Assembly (NCBI GenBank): GCA_002492525.1
Contig: DKZA01000043.1
Location: forward strand, 22,930-86,929
Direction of reading: 5' to 3'
From: Lachnospiraceae bacterium UBA7086
GTDB lineage: Bacteria; Bacillota; Clostridia; Lachnospirales; Lachnospiraceae
DNA length: 64,000 bases
Made by a program: the position numbers and the translations under genes. Shown here in pieces: positions 45,097 to 53,899 of this stretch; within the stretch, counting starts at the first letter, position 1; every line of letters starts with the position of its first letter. A model generated the notes under the pieces. The model was not told where the DNA came from. It ran no database searches and worked only from the letters and a program-made list of their open reading frames with translations.

Positions 45097-45507
45097 TCAG
45101 ATATCATTCCAACTAATTGCATCATTTGCCTCAGCATCCTGTAATGCCGCATGTACCTTATCCATCAAAATCTCTTCATCAATCGGTTTGACCACATAAT
45201 CCTTTGCACCGCCTGCCACGGCCTTGACCACATGGTTCTTATCATTGTTCGATGTCAGAAAGATTACCGGTACTTTTTGCAGATGCTCTCTTTCTTTGAT
45301 CATCTTTAGCATTTCATATCCATTGATCTCCGGCATATCAATATCCAGGATGATCAGATCAGGAGTTCTGTCTCTTAGAAACTGGAGCGCCCGCCGTCCG
45401 CCGGAAAAGGCATGCAGATCGTATTTATCCCCTAATACCTTTATCAACATTTTAAGAATAATACCGCTGTCATCCACAGCTACTATTTTCTTTTTTTCAA
45501 ATAACAT
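45097..45507 (-). CDS. Stand-alone response regulator receiver protein
   Basis: 136 residues, a single CheY-like domain without output region. The acidic pocket VDD (12-13), phospho-acceptor Asp55 (LIILDIDMPEINGYE), Thr in FLTSNN and Lys in YVVKPID are intact. It overlaps the hybrid kinase gene by 11 bases and has AAGGAGG at the right distance. Probably a phosphate sink or protein-binding output for the kinase that precedes it. Confidence 0.93.
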   Translation of the reverse strand: MLFEKKKIVAVDDSGIILKMLIKVLGDKYDLHAFSGGRRALQFLRDRTPDLIILDIDMPEINGYEMLKMIKEREHLQKVPVIFLTSNNDKNHVVKAVAGGAKDYVVKPIDEEILMDKVHAALQDAEANDAISWNDI

Positions 45508-47791
45508 CTTTCATTCCTCCTTTTTCCTTCAGTAATTCTATGGCCTTTTCCTCGTCAAACTCATCTTCCAGTGCAATCAGCACATTCTTAATACAATCAT
45601 GCATGGACGGCTCCAGAGGACGGCCTATCCATTCCTTCAACAGTTCTATCGCCTGATCGGTCTCGAAATCCTCCAAAAAATCTACTACTTTTGCCAGGTC
45701 ACATTCTGACAATATCAACACATCTTTGCCGTCACTGTTTACTGCAGCGTATTTATCCTCTTGTTCTTTGCCATATGTACGAATAAGCTCTTCAAAACCA
45801 TCCAGTGTTTTTTCCCAGATTGAAAGCAGTTCTTCCCAATGCATTTTCACATATTCCAGATTCTCTGCTTTACTCTGTTTTTCATGTTCAAACGCCATAT
45901 CCGCCAGCTGATCCGCACCAAGCATTCTCGCGTTTCCCTTTAAACCATGTACCAGGATTGCATAATCCTTCATGTTTTCTCCGACCAGAAATTGATATAT
46001 GGTGTCCTGCTTTGTCCGGTCTTTGACAAACATCCGCACAAGATCCAGATACATTTCCCTGTCTTTCTTCGCATATAGCAGCCCATTTTCTATGGAAATG
46101 CCATATTGGAGATATTTCTTATCATCCATCTCCACGTTATCTTTCTCTGTCTCCTCTCCTGCCTCCATTGCGTTCCTGATCAACGTTTCGGGCAGGTATT
46201 TCATCGTCGTCTGCTCCAACAGATCACCGTCAATCGGTTTGGTCAGAAAATCTGCAAATCCTTCCTTCAGGTAACCTTCCCTCGCCCCTGACAACGCATT
46301 TGCCGTAAGCGCTATAACCGGTGTATCATGATTGGGGCAATTTGAAAGTTTACGGATCTCATGGAGTGTTTCAATACCGTCCATTTCCGGCATCATATGA
46401 TCCATAAAGATAATATGATATTGCTGCTTCTGCACAAGTTCGAGACATTTCTTTCCGGAATCCGCCGTGGTAATCTGCATTTTGGTACGCTTAAGCAGTG
46501 ATTGAAATACTGTGAGATTCATGCTGTTGTCATCTACCACAAGCACTCTTGCCTCCGGTGCTTCAAAAAACTGCTGTTTCATGGAAAGATTCTGTTCCCG
46601 TCTGCTCCTGATCGTTTCAAAATCCCCCGCAGGTTCATCACAGACGATTTTCTGTGGTATCGTGACGGTAAAGTCAGAGCCTTTTCCGTATTCACTCTCT
46701 ACCTTCATCTCACCGTCCATCAGTCTAAGCAGTGACATGGTAATATTCATCCCCAGACCGGTACCTTCAATATTCCTGTTCTTCTCCTCATCCAGTCTCT
46801 GGAAACTCTCAAACAGCTTCCCCATATCCTCTTTCTTGATACCCATTCCCGTATCTTTTACGGATATGATAAGCCCAATCTCCCCCTCTGCCTGTCTCTC
46901 ATATGTCACTTTCATCTCAATTGAGCCCTGCGGCGTATACTTGACGGCATTAGTCAGCAGATTGGTCACAATCTGTTTTATTCTGACATCATCTCCGAAG
47001 AGAACCCGCGGCAGCGTTTCATCGAGGAAAAAATGAATCGTAAGCCCCTTCTCCTGTGCCCGCAAAAAAATGACGTTCCACAAATCCATCATCAAATCTT
47101 CCGGTGCATACTCCACCTTAACAATCTCCATCTTGCCGGATTCAATCTTTGACATATCCAGTATATCATTGATCAGAAACAGGAGCGTTTTACCGGAGCT
47201 GCGGATATTGGCGGCGTAAGAAAGCAGCTGTTTGTCCGTACATTCCCTGAGAATCATCTCATTCATGCCAAGCACCGCATTGATAGGTGTCCTGATTTCG
47301 TGAGACATATTGGAGAGAAAAAGACTTTTGGCCTCATTGGCCCTGATTGCTTCGTCCTTTGCCTTCTCATACTCCTTATTTAGCTTCTTAATTTTGTCCA
47401 AGGCAGTCTGTGCATCCCGAAGTTCGTTCAGTTCCGTAACATCTTCCATCACCACAACCACCGATTTTTCTCCGTCGTTATGAATATAACTTGTGGTCAG
47501 AGTCAGATTCCTCATCTCTTCCCCAAGCATGTAATCCACCGGCATATTGCTTACCTTTTCTTTTTCATAAATGGTATCCAGAATCACCTCATTAAAGGCA
47601 TCTGTACCTTCTCTGGTCAGAAACACATTAACGAAAGAATTTCCGATATCCTTCTGTGTCAGTCCAAGCATATGTTCCGCCGCCGGATTTAACATCGTGA
47701 TCTTTCCATTCATACTGATCACCATAACGCCTTCCAGCATATTCGTTACGATTTCCCTGTATAATCCCTTATGATCTTTCTGCTCCAGCAT
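45497..47791 (-). CDS. Soluble PAS hybrid histidine kinase with receiver and HPt domains
   Basis: 764 residues without membrane helices. Order: PAS (10-120; VMVISMNGKITMLNPAAEHM), coiled linker, HisKA with His164 (FLSNMSHEIRTPIN), HATPase with GTGLGMNITMS, receiver (about 415-530; VDDNSMN, IIFMDHMMPEMDG), and HPt (about 600-700; VHGLKGNARMLGA). It can autophosphorylate and pass phosphate through its own receiver and HPt to a second receiver, probably the one at 45097. Only 5 bases separate it from the RsbW-like gene upstream, coupling phosphorelay and partner switching in one operon. Confidence 0.93.
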   Translation of the reverse strand: MLEQKDHKGLYREIVTNMLEGVMVISMNGKITMLNPAAEHMLGLTQKDIGNSFVNVFLTREGTDAFNEVILDTIYEKEKVSNMPVDYMLGEEMRNLTLTTSYIHNDGEKSVVVVMEDVTELNELRDAQTALDKIKKLNKEYEKAKDEAIRANEAKSLFLSNMSHEIRTPINAVLGMNEMILRECTDKQLLSYAANIRSSGKTLLFLINDILDMSKIESGKMEIVKVEYAPEDLMMDLWNVIFLRAQEKGLTIHFFLDETLPRVLFGDDVRIKQIVTNLLTNAVKYTPQGSIEMKVTYERQAEGEIGLIISVKDTGMGIKKEDMGKLFESFQRLDEEKNRNIEGTGLGMNITMSLLRLMDGEMKVESEYGKGSDFTVTIPQKIVCDEPAGDFETIRSRREQNLSMKQQFFEAPEARVLVVDDNSMNLTVFQSLLKRTKMQITTADSGKKCLELVQKQQYHIIFMDHMMPEMDGIETLHEIRKLSNCPNHDTPVIALTANALSGAREGYLKEGFADFLTKPIDGDLLEQTTMKYLPETLIRNAMEAGEETEKDNVEMDDKKYLQYGISIENGLLYAKKDREMYLDLVRMFVKDRTKQDTIYQFLVGENMKDYAILVHGLKGNARMLGADQLADMAFEHEKQSKAENLEYVKMHWEELLSIWEKTLDGFEELIRTYGKEQEDKYAAVNSDGKDVLILSECDLAKVVDFLEDFETDQAIELLKEWIGRPLEPSMHDCIKNVLIALEDEFDEEKAIELLKEKGGMKDVI

Positions 47792-47796
47792 ATGCG

Positions 47797-48204
47797 CTAT
47801 AACTCCTTGCGTATTTTCAAGATATTGCGTCCATCCTTATACTCATAGGTAATTTCGTTCATGTTCTTTTTAACAATATAGATCCCTAGTCCTCCTATTT
47901 CCCGTTCCTCCGCGGACAGTGTCACATCCGGATCAGACTTGGCAAGCGGATCGTATGGTACCCCTTGATCAATAAAGGTTATCACCACGGAAAGCGGCTC
48001 TTCCACCACTTCCACCCGCACTGTTGCCGGCCCTGTCCCGGGATGATAAGCGTAATGAACAATATTGCTGAATAGTTCATCAATGGCAATATCAATCTGT
48101 GCCTGTGCTTTTACCGGACAGTCGTACTGTTCAAGCTGTTCATCTACGAACTCCGTAATGACAGGAATACTTTCCACTGTTGCTTCAACCGTTACTTCTT
48201 TCAT
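47797..48204 (-). CDS. RsbW/SpoIIAB-like anti-sigma serine kinase
   Basis: 135 residues, GHKL ATPase fold: N-box IDELFSNIVHYAY, then FIDQGVPYDPL and GGLGIYIVKKNM. Such proteins bind a sigma factor or other target and phosphorylate an STAS partner on serine. The partner is the STAS gene 13 bases upstream. No sigma factor gene is adjacent, so the target is encoded elsewhere or is not a sigma factor. Confidence 0.9.
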   Translation of the reverse strand: MKEVTVEATVESIPVITEFVDEQLEQYDCPVKAQAQIDIAIDELFSNIVHYAYHPGTGPATVRVEVVEEPLSVVITFIDQGVPYDPLAKSDPDVTLSAEEREIGGLGIYIVKKNMNEITYEYKDGRNILKIRKEL

Positions 48205-48217
48205 ATACGCTCCTTAC

Positions 48218-48520
48218 CTATTCTATATTAAGAATATCCAGAAAACCCGTGACCTCAAAAACTTCATATATGGTCTCATTGACATGGCATATGATCATTT
48301 TTCCGCTACCCTTTTTCATAAACGCTTTATGTGCGGATAACAGTACGCGCAGGCCCGCCGAAGAAAGGTATTCCAACCCCTCAAAATCCAGAATCAGCTG
48401 CTGCGCTTTATCAAGAACGGCATTAATCTGTGTCTCTAACTGCGGCGCAGTAGTCGTATCAAGCCTCCCTATGGGCAGGAGCGTAATTTCCTTTCCATTT
48501 TCTTTCTTTTCAACAGTCAT
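48218..48520 (-). CDS. STAS anti-sigma-factor antagonist (RsbV type)
   Basis: 100 residues from the ATG at 48520, chosen because GGAGG lies 9 bases upstream; earlier in-frame starts have no ribosome site. One STAS domain: LLPIGRLDTTTAPQL and LILDFEGLEYLSSAGLRVL, with the phosphorylatable serine at 53/54. It is expected to sequester the RsbW-like kinase when dephosphorylated by the PP2C protein at 43674. First gene of the STAS-RsbW-kinase-receiver operon; its promoter has no good -35, and the 21-bp repeats lie about 95-135 bases upstream. Confidence 0.9.
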   Translation of the reverse strand: MTVEKKENGKEITLLPIGRLDTTTAPQLETQINAVLDKAQQLILDFEGLEYLSSAGLRVLLSAHKAFMKKGSGKMIICHVNETIYEVFEVTGFLDILNIE

Positions 48521-48612
48521 TTCATGTACCCTCCTTATAAACCTATTTTTCGTCATTTTATATGACTTCTTCCTATAATTTAACAAAAAAAGGCTCATTC
48601 CGGGGGATATGC

Positions 48613-48654
48613 GGTATACATCGCAGTTTTTGGGGTATACTTTGCAGATTTAAA
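48613..48654. repeat. Two 21-bp direct repeats (motif GGTAYMNWTYGYA)
   Basis: GGTATACATCGCA at 48613 and GGTATACTTTGCA at 48634, exactly 21 bp apart, both fitting the consensus of the array at 43460-43522. The 22-base window 48627-48648 matches 43495-43516 at 19 positions. The array overlaps the 3' end of the acetyltransferase gene. Confidence 0.72.
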
Positions 48655-49495
48655 ATCTCACGACCCACACCGTATGAATCTCCCCGTCCACTTCTACCCG
48701 TTCATTACTTTGTGTAAATCCCAGCTTCTCACAAAGCGCCGCCGACTTTTTGTTGCCTTCCATCACCAGGGCCTGTACCTGCGTCATCCCCAGTTCCTCT
48801 CCGGCATAGGCAAGAATCGCACTGCACACCTCGTAGGCATACCCCTGCCTCTGCCATGGCACACCAATCACAAATCCCAGTTCCGGCAGGTCAAATCCTT
48901 CCCGCCAGCTGACCCCTGCCCTGCCGATGACCTGCCCGCTCTCTTTCTCTAGAACTGTCCACAAACCGTATCCATAGAAACCATATACTTTCTCAATATA
49001 CTCTTTTGTATACGCAATCTCTTCCTCCGGATCTTTGAATAAATCTTCCATATACGCTGTGATGGACTCATCTGCATAGATCCGATAAAAAGCCTTCACG
49101 TCCTCCACTGTCGTCTCCCTGACGACACATCTCTTAGTGGTCAGTATTTCCCAGGGCAGTCCGGCCATTCGGCGATACGCCATATCAAAAGCCTCATAAT
49201 CCGCCTCCTCTATCTGTTCCAACACATACAAGGCCCCAGCGAAACCCGCCTCCTTATTTCCTTCATGCCGATACGGCAGCACATACCTGCCTTTCTGCCG
49301 CAGTGCCCGGTATTCCTCTTCGGAATCGGTAAGGTATAAAGTATTCTCTGCTTCCTCTGCCGACAGTTGTTCCTGCTTTCCGACAGACAATCCAACACCA
49401 TGTCTTTGCAGATCATGACACAGGCCGCTTAGCCTGTTCCAAATATTTTGCTGCAGCATTTTTTCATCAGCCCATATGATTATTTTTTGTAACAT
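48650..49495 (-). CDS. GNAT acetyltransferase with N-terminal extension
   Basis: 281 residues from the ATG at 49495 (GGAG 8 bases upstream; an in-frame opening at 49612 has none). Residues 1-115 form an unrecognised domain with a Trp/Glu-rich start. Residues 120-281 are a RimJ-like GNAT domain: RETTVEDVKAFYRIY, GRAGVSWREG, and the acetyl-CoA loop GVPWQRQGYAYEV. Possibly ribosomal-protein or small-molecule acetylation; substrate unknown. Divergent from the cyclophilin gene. Confidence 0.82.
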   Translation of the reverse strand: MLQKIIIWADEKMLQQNIWNRLSGLCHDLQRHGVGLSVGKQEQLSAEEAENTLYLTDSEEEYRALRQKGRYVLPYRHEGNKEAGFAGALYVLEQIEEADYEAFDMAYRRMAGLPWEILTTKRCVVRETTVEDVKAFYRIYADESITAYMEDLFKDPEEEIAYTKEYIEKVYGFYGYGLWTVLEKESGQVIGRAGVSWREGFDLPELGFVIGVPWQRQGYAYEVCSAILAYAGEELGMTQVQALVMEGNKKSAALCEKLGFTQSNERVEVDGEIHTVWVVRF

Positions 49496-49629
49496 ATTTG
49501 TTCTCCATGTCCGGGCTCCCATAAATATCATCAGCCCTCTTGCAATATCCGGTCTTTTATATATATAATGATACCATATTGCGGGTTTAAAAGTCTCAAA
49601 AATGAAAAACATGCAAAATGGAGGAACTT

Positions 49630-50160
49630 ATGTCACAGAATACAAAAAATCCAATTGTAACCTTTACCATGGAAAACGGGGATGTGATCAAAGCGGAGTT
49701 ATACCCCGATATTGCCCCTGTTTCCGTCAACAACTTTATCAGCCTGATCAACGCCAAATTCTATGACGGCCTGATTTTTCACAGAGTCATCAAAGGCTTT
49801 ATGATCCAGGGCGGCGACCCGGAGGGCACAGGCATGGGCGGTCCGGGCTATTCCATTTGCGGTGAATTTAAGCAGAACGGTTTTGACAATAACCTAAAAC
49901 ATACAGAGGGTGTACTGTCCATGGCCAGAAGTATGCATCCCGACTCCGCGGGTAGTCAGTTCTTCATCATGCACAAGACAAGCCCGCACTTGGACGGCGC
50001 TTATGCAGCGTTTGGAAAAGTGATAGAAGGTATGGATGTGGTAAATCAGATTGCGGAAACACCTACCGATTATTCTGACAGACCCCTTGAAAATCAGATA
50101 ATGCAGAGTGTTACCGTCGATACTTTCGGTGTAGAATATCCGGAACCAGAGAAGCTCTGA
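49630..50160 (+). CDS. Cyclophilin-type peptidyl-prolyl isomerase
   Basis: 176 residues, cytoplasmic. The catalytic stretch FHRVIKGFMIQGGDPEGTG carries the conserved Arg, and SAGSQFFIMH and the LDGAYAAFGKV stretch complete the active site. It accelerates proline isomerisation during folding. Start 49630 follows GGAGGAACTT; an in-frame start four codons earlier overlaps that site. Monocistronic with a strong terminator. Confidence 0.95.
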   Translation: MSQNTKNPIVTFTMENGDVIKAELYPDIAPVSVNNFISLINAKFYDGLIFHRVIKGFMIQGGDPEGTGMGGPGYSICGEFKQNGFDNNLKHTEGVLSMARSMHPDSAGSQFFIMHKTSPHLDGAYAAFGKVIEGMDVVNQIAETPTDYSDRPLENQIMQSVTVDTFGVEYPEPEKL

Positions 50161-50166
50161 ATCTAC

Positions 50167-50200
50167 AGGACCTATTATCACCTGGTGGATAATGGGTCCT
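50167..50200 (+). terminator. Terminator of the cyclophilin gene
   Basis: AGGACC and ATTATC pair with GATAAT and GGTCCT around an 8-base loop, followed by CTGTTTTCTTT. Confidence 0.85.
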
Positions 50201-50229
50201 CTGTTTTCTTTCTAAACTTTATACATAGG

Positions 50230-51039
50230 CTATTCCAAAACCGCATTTTCAATCCCATACTTTTCTGCCAGTTTCTTTAGGCTTCCGTCCTCATATGCCG
50301 CCTGAATAAAGGCATCCGCCTCCTGTGTCAAATCAGAGTCCTTACGGAAACCCACACAGATCTTTTCATCATTAAGGGGAATGGCCAATCCAAGCTTATC
50401 ATATTCCTCCCCGGCACTGGTGTTATGTGCTGCCATGATAATATCAATCACTGTCGCATCCGCTTTCTTATCCAGAACGTCCTGCAATGCCTCTTTCTGT
50501 GTTGCCCGTGTCGTATAGCGGTATTTTTTCTCCTTCAGAAGATCCTCCCCCGTGGAACCTGCCTCCACGGCAAACAGCAGATGCTGACATTCCTCTATTG
50601 ATTGATACTGTTTGAGCTCTTCCTCATGCATCACGACCACCTGTGCATTGGAAAGATACGGCTGTGAGCAGGAAATGGATTCCATCAGCACAGGTGTCAT
50701 TGTCATGCCATTCCAGATACAGTCAATTTCTCCTTTTTCCAATAGGCTGGTCTTGTTATCCCAGTCGATTTCTTTGAGTTCCAAAACAACGCCTATTCTC
50801 TCTGCAAAAGCCTCTGCCAGTTCGACGTCAAAACCCGTCCATTCTTCCCCATCGCGGTAATCCATCGGCGCAAAATCCGTAATGCCTGCCACAAGCGTTC
50901 CTTTAGACTGTATATACGCTAAATCAGACTCCCCTTGTGCCAATTCTAAACTTACACTTTCCTGATTTTTCCCACATCCGGCAATCAGCAGTATTGCTGT
51001 GAGCGCCAGCAATAGGATTCTCTTTCTTTCTCTTTTCAT
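50230..51039 (-). CDS. Amino-acid-type ABC substrate-binding lipoprotein (SBP family 3)
   Basis: 269 residues from the ATG at 51039. Lipobox ending LLIAGC, then a family 3 binding domain: LVAGITDFAPMDYRDGEEWTG, VELAEAFAERIG, IDCIWNGMTMTP, AVEAGSTGEDLL and ICVGFRKDSDL. It is normally a periplasm-facing receptor for polar amino acids, but no permease or ATPase gene is nearby. It follows the sensor kinase-DegV gene by 172 bases, so it may deliver a ligand to a sensor rather than to a transporter (inference). AGGG lies 9 bases before the start. Confidence 0.87.
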   Translation of the reverse strand: MKRERKRILLLALTAILLIAGCGKNQESVSLELAQGESDLAYIQSKGTLVAGITDFAPMDYRDGEEWTGFDVELAEAFAERIGVVLELKEIDWDNKTSLLEKGEIDCIWNGMTMTPVLMESISCSQPYLSNAQVVVMHEEELKQYQSIEECQHLLFAVEAGSTGEDLLKEKKYRYTTRATQKEALQDVLDKKADATVIDIIMAAHNTSAGEEYDKLGLAIPLNDEKICVGFRKDSDLTQEADAFIQAAYEDGSLKKLAEKYGIENAVLE

Positions 51040-51080
51040 AGAAATTTCCCTCATCAACTACTTTTTGTTTTCCATTCTGC

Positions 51081-51238
51081 AACAGTTCAGCACACGCCAT
51101 TCGCAAAATCGCACTTACGTGCTCTCCACTGCTTCGCAGTTATTTTTGCTCATAATCAGGCGTTCTCCTCATGACCAACAAAATGTGCTCATTCATGCAA
51201 GCATGATTCGCCTATTTGCTGGTCATGGCTGAACTGTT
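51081..51238. mobile_element. 158-bp MITE-like element with 11-bp terminal inverted repeats
   Basis: AACAGTTCAGC at 51081-51091 is the exact inverted copy of GCTGAACTGTT at 51228-51238. Between them are nested stems: CATGACCA-x-CAAA with TTTG-x-TGGTCATG, TCATGC-AA-GCATGA, ACTGC-TTC-GCAGT and GCAC-TTAC-GTGC. It codes for nothing visible. Its right end lies inside the kinase-DegV gene and supplies that gene's last codons and stop. No obvious target duplication, so a mobile origin is plausible but unproven. Confidence 0.55.
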
Positions 51239-53899
51239 AAGCATAAACAGCAGCCCAAATGCTCCCGTACCGCAGTTAATCGAAATCGCCGGCGAAGCTT
51301 TCTGATAAATAATCTCATCAAAGTCAATCTTCTCTCTAACCATCCTCTCAATTTCCTGCAGTTCTTCGTTGGACAGCCCGGCATGCGTGATAAATAAAAG
51401 CCGTTTGTCTATTCTGCCCACATTCTTGAGTACAGACTCTATATACTTCCTCCATACCGTTTTCTGCGTCCCGATCATAATGGCTCCTACCAGCATTTTA
51501 CTGTTTTTCAGAACCAGCACCGGATGCACCATAAACGCTTTACATATGGCATTAACTCTGGGCGAAATTCTTCCTGCACGCAGCAGATATTCCGTATCAT
51601 CCACAATAAAACTTGTTCTGATCTGAAAGCTGATCTGCCTTATCTTCTCTATCACATCCTCCTTAGACATATCACTGGCAGCATACGCAGCCGCCTGCAA
51701 AACGATGATGCCCATTCCGCTGGATAAATGTCCAGTGTCAATCACTTCCACATTATCAAAACTTTCTGATGCCACCAGCGCATTCTCGTAGCCTTTGCTG
51801 ACTTTTCCCGACATCGTCAGATGAATCACGCTCTGCGCTTTCGTTAACTGCTCCGCAAAAAAAGCCTCATACTCGGCAACACTCGGAGACTTAGAATGAG
51901 CTTCTCTGCCGCTCCGGATATAGGAGAGCACACCGTCTGTTCCTGTCTCCAGTCCATCTATAAACTCGCCGCCTTCTGTCACGACCCGGTATGGCATGAC
52001 AGCAATCCGGTGCTTATCTGTCATTTCTTTCGGCAGATCGGCGACGCTGTCCGTGGAAATCAAAAGCAACTCTTTCTTTTTCGTGCGCTCAACAAAAGGC
52101 GTCTGCATCACACCGAAAGAATCCTTCCTATCCGCCAGGTTCACAATCTCTCTTGGAAGATGCTTTAACAACTCCGCCTCAAGCTGTCCTCCGGTAACCG
52201 GTTTTGTCAAATACCCGTCGAAACCTTCCCGCTTATATAGTCTCTGATTTTCCCCATCAGCGTTTGCTGTCAGAACAACCACCGGTGTCTCCTGATTCAG
52301 ACCGCCCGCCTGCATCCGGATTTCATGCAGACATGCAACACCGTCCATTTCCGGCATCAGATGATCCATTAGAATGACGTCATATCGATTATGAAGAGTC
52401 TTCTGCAGACATTCTGCTCCGCTGCACGCTGTTTCCGTCTGTACCTTCGTATCCCGCAAAAGCTTCTCCTCAACCATCAGGTTCGCGTCATTATCGTCCA
52501 CAATCAGGATACGCGCCCTTGGCGCCTCAAAGCTTCTTCTATAATATTTTCTTGCATTTATTGCATGACGCGCCTCTATATCAATATCCCCGATTTCCTC
52601 TTCGGCATCGATTTCCTGCGGTAATGTAATGATAAAAGTTGTTCCTTTTGTATAAATGCTGTTAACTGAAACATCACCGCCCATAAGGTCTACAAGCTGT
52701 TTCACAATAGAAAGTCCAAGTCCTGTTCCCTCAATATGACGGTTTTTCTCCTCATCCACTCTCTTAAAAGCGTTGAACAGATACGGAATGTTCTCCTTTT
52801 TAATTCCCATACCTGTATCTGCCACGGAATAAACAACCTGCGCACACCCGCGCTCTTTTTTCCTGCACTGAATCGAAAGAGTAACAGAGCCTTCGTTGGT
52901 ATATTTGACCGCATTATTCAGCACGTTTACTAATACCTGCTTAATCCGCACTTCATCCCCCAAAAGCTGTGAGGGCATTTTCTGGTCAACGTCTACATGA
53001 AATTCCAGACCCTTCTCCTTTGCCCGCACCCATATCATGTTGACAATATCCGACAGCATGGCTCCCACATCATAGCTGACGGACACAATATCCATTTTCC
53101 CGGATTCTATCTTAGACATATCCAGAATATCGTTAATCAACGCCAGAAGCATTTTGCTGGCCGCCTGAATGTTCCTTGCATCCGCAGCGACCTCATCCGA
53201 ATCCGTTTCCCGCAGGATCATTTCATTTAAGCCGATAATCGTATTGATCGGTGTACGGATTTCATGGCTCATACTGGAAAAGAAACGGTTCTGCGCCCGA
53301 TTCAGTTCTTCGATTTCCCGTTTCTGCTGTCTGGCCATTCTGTTTGCAGAGCGGTAAATGGAATTCTGAAACAGGAGCATACCACACGTTAAAATCGTAA
53401 CCACTGTCATGGATACCGCAGAGTCGATATAAGCCATCTCGACCGTATGCATAGCGATTAGAGAGGGATAAAAATATGCCAGAATATAGCTGCCCCAGCT
53501 GATGAACAATCCGCTGACCATCAACACATATTTAATCTTATTCTCAACAAGAAGCGCCACAAATACCATGGCAAGCAGGTACCAGCTTGAGCCGCCTCCA
53601 TAAAGCCCGCCTGTTGTCAGAAAATTAAAAGGCATTACCAGATACACGAGAAGCCCGCCGATAATTACGGCTCCCGTCTGTATCTTATGAAAATGGATTG
53701 AAAAATAAATCAGTCCAAAAAAGATGATAAAACCCAGTATCATTCCGATATTATTTAAAGCACTTTCTCCGGCCGCAATTCCCATGATAACGGCTAGCGC
53801 CATACCAATCAATCCAACCAGCGTCAGGAGACGGAACAGCCGCTCCTGCAGCGTTACATTGGAATCTCCTATGGGCTCTATTATTTTCTTCAAATTCAT
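51212..53899 (-). CDS. Membrane hybrid histidine kinase fused to a DegV (fatty-acid-binding) domain
   Basis: 895 residues. Six to seven membrane helices (25-180); HisKA with His212 (FFSSMSHEIRTPIN); HATPase with GTGLGLSIVKQL; receiver (about 460-580; LIVDDNDAN, VILMDHLMPEMDG, KPV); then residues 608-895 form a complete DegV/FakB-like domain: LLISTDSVADLP, LTMSGKVSKGYENA, IDTGHLSSGMGI, YLLRAGRISPRV, HPVLVL. DegV proteins bind a fatty acid and present it to the kinase FakA. No HPt domain is present. Overlaps the upstream kinase gene by one base (TGATG). The last residues after GLLFML come from the MITE-like repeat. Confidence 0.9.
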   Translation of the reverse strand: MNLKKIIEPIGDSNVTLQERLFRLLTLVGLIGMALAVIMGIAAGESALNNIGMILGFIIFFGLIYFSIHFHKIQTGAVIIGGLLVYLVMPFNFLTTGGLYGGGSSWYLLAMVFVALLVENKIKYVLMVSGLFISWGSYILAYFYPSLIAMHTVEMAYIDSAVSMTVVTILTCGMLLFQNSIYRSANRMARQQKREIEELNRAQNRFFSSMSHEIRTPINTIIGLNEMILRETDSDEVAADARNIQAASKMLLALINDILDMSKIESGKMDIVSVSYDVGAMLSDIVNMIWVRAKEKGLEFHVDVDQKMPSQLLGDEVRIKQVLVNVLNNAVKYTNEGSVTLSIQCRKKERGCAQVVYSVADTGMGIKKENIPYLFNAFKRVDEEKNRHIEGTGLGLSIVKQLVDLMGGDVSVNSIYTKGTTFIITLPQEIDAEEEIGDIDIEARHAINARKYYRRSFEAPRARILIVDDNDANLMVEEKLLRDTKVQTETACSGAECLQKTLHNRYDVILMDHLMPEMDGVACLHEIRMQAGGLNQETPVVVLTANADGENQRLYKREGFDGYLTKPVTGGQLEAELLKHLPREIVNLADRKDSFGVMQTPFVERTKKKELLLISTDSVADLPKEMTDKHRIAVMPYRVVTEGGEFIDGLETGTDGVLSYIRSGREAHSKSPSVAEYEAFFAEQLTKAQSVIHLTMSGKVSKGYENALVASESFDNVEVIDTGHLSSGMGIIVLQAAAYAASDMSKEDVIEKIRQISFQIRTSFIVDDTEYLLRAGRISPRVNAICKAFMVHPVLVLKNSKMLVGAIMIGTQKTVWRKYIESVLKNVGRIDKRLLFITHAGLSNEELQEIERMVREKIDFDEIIYQKASPAISINCGTGAFGLLFMLNSSAMTSK

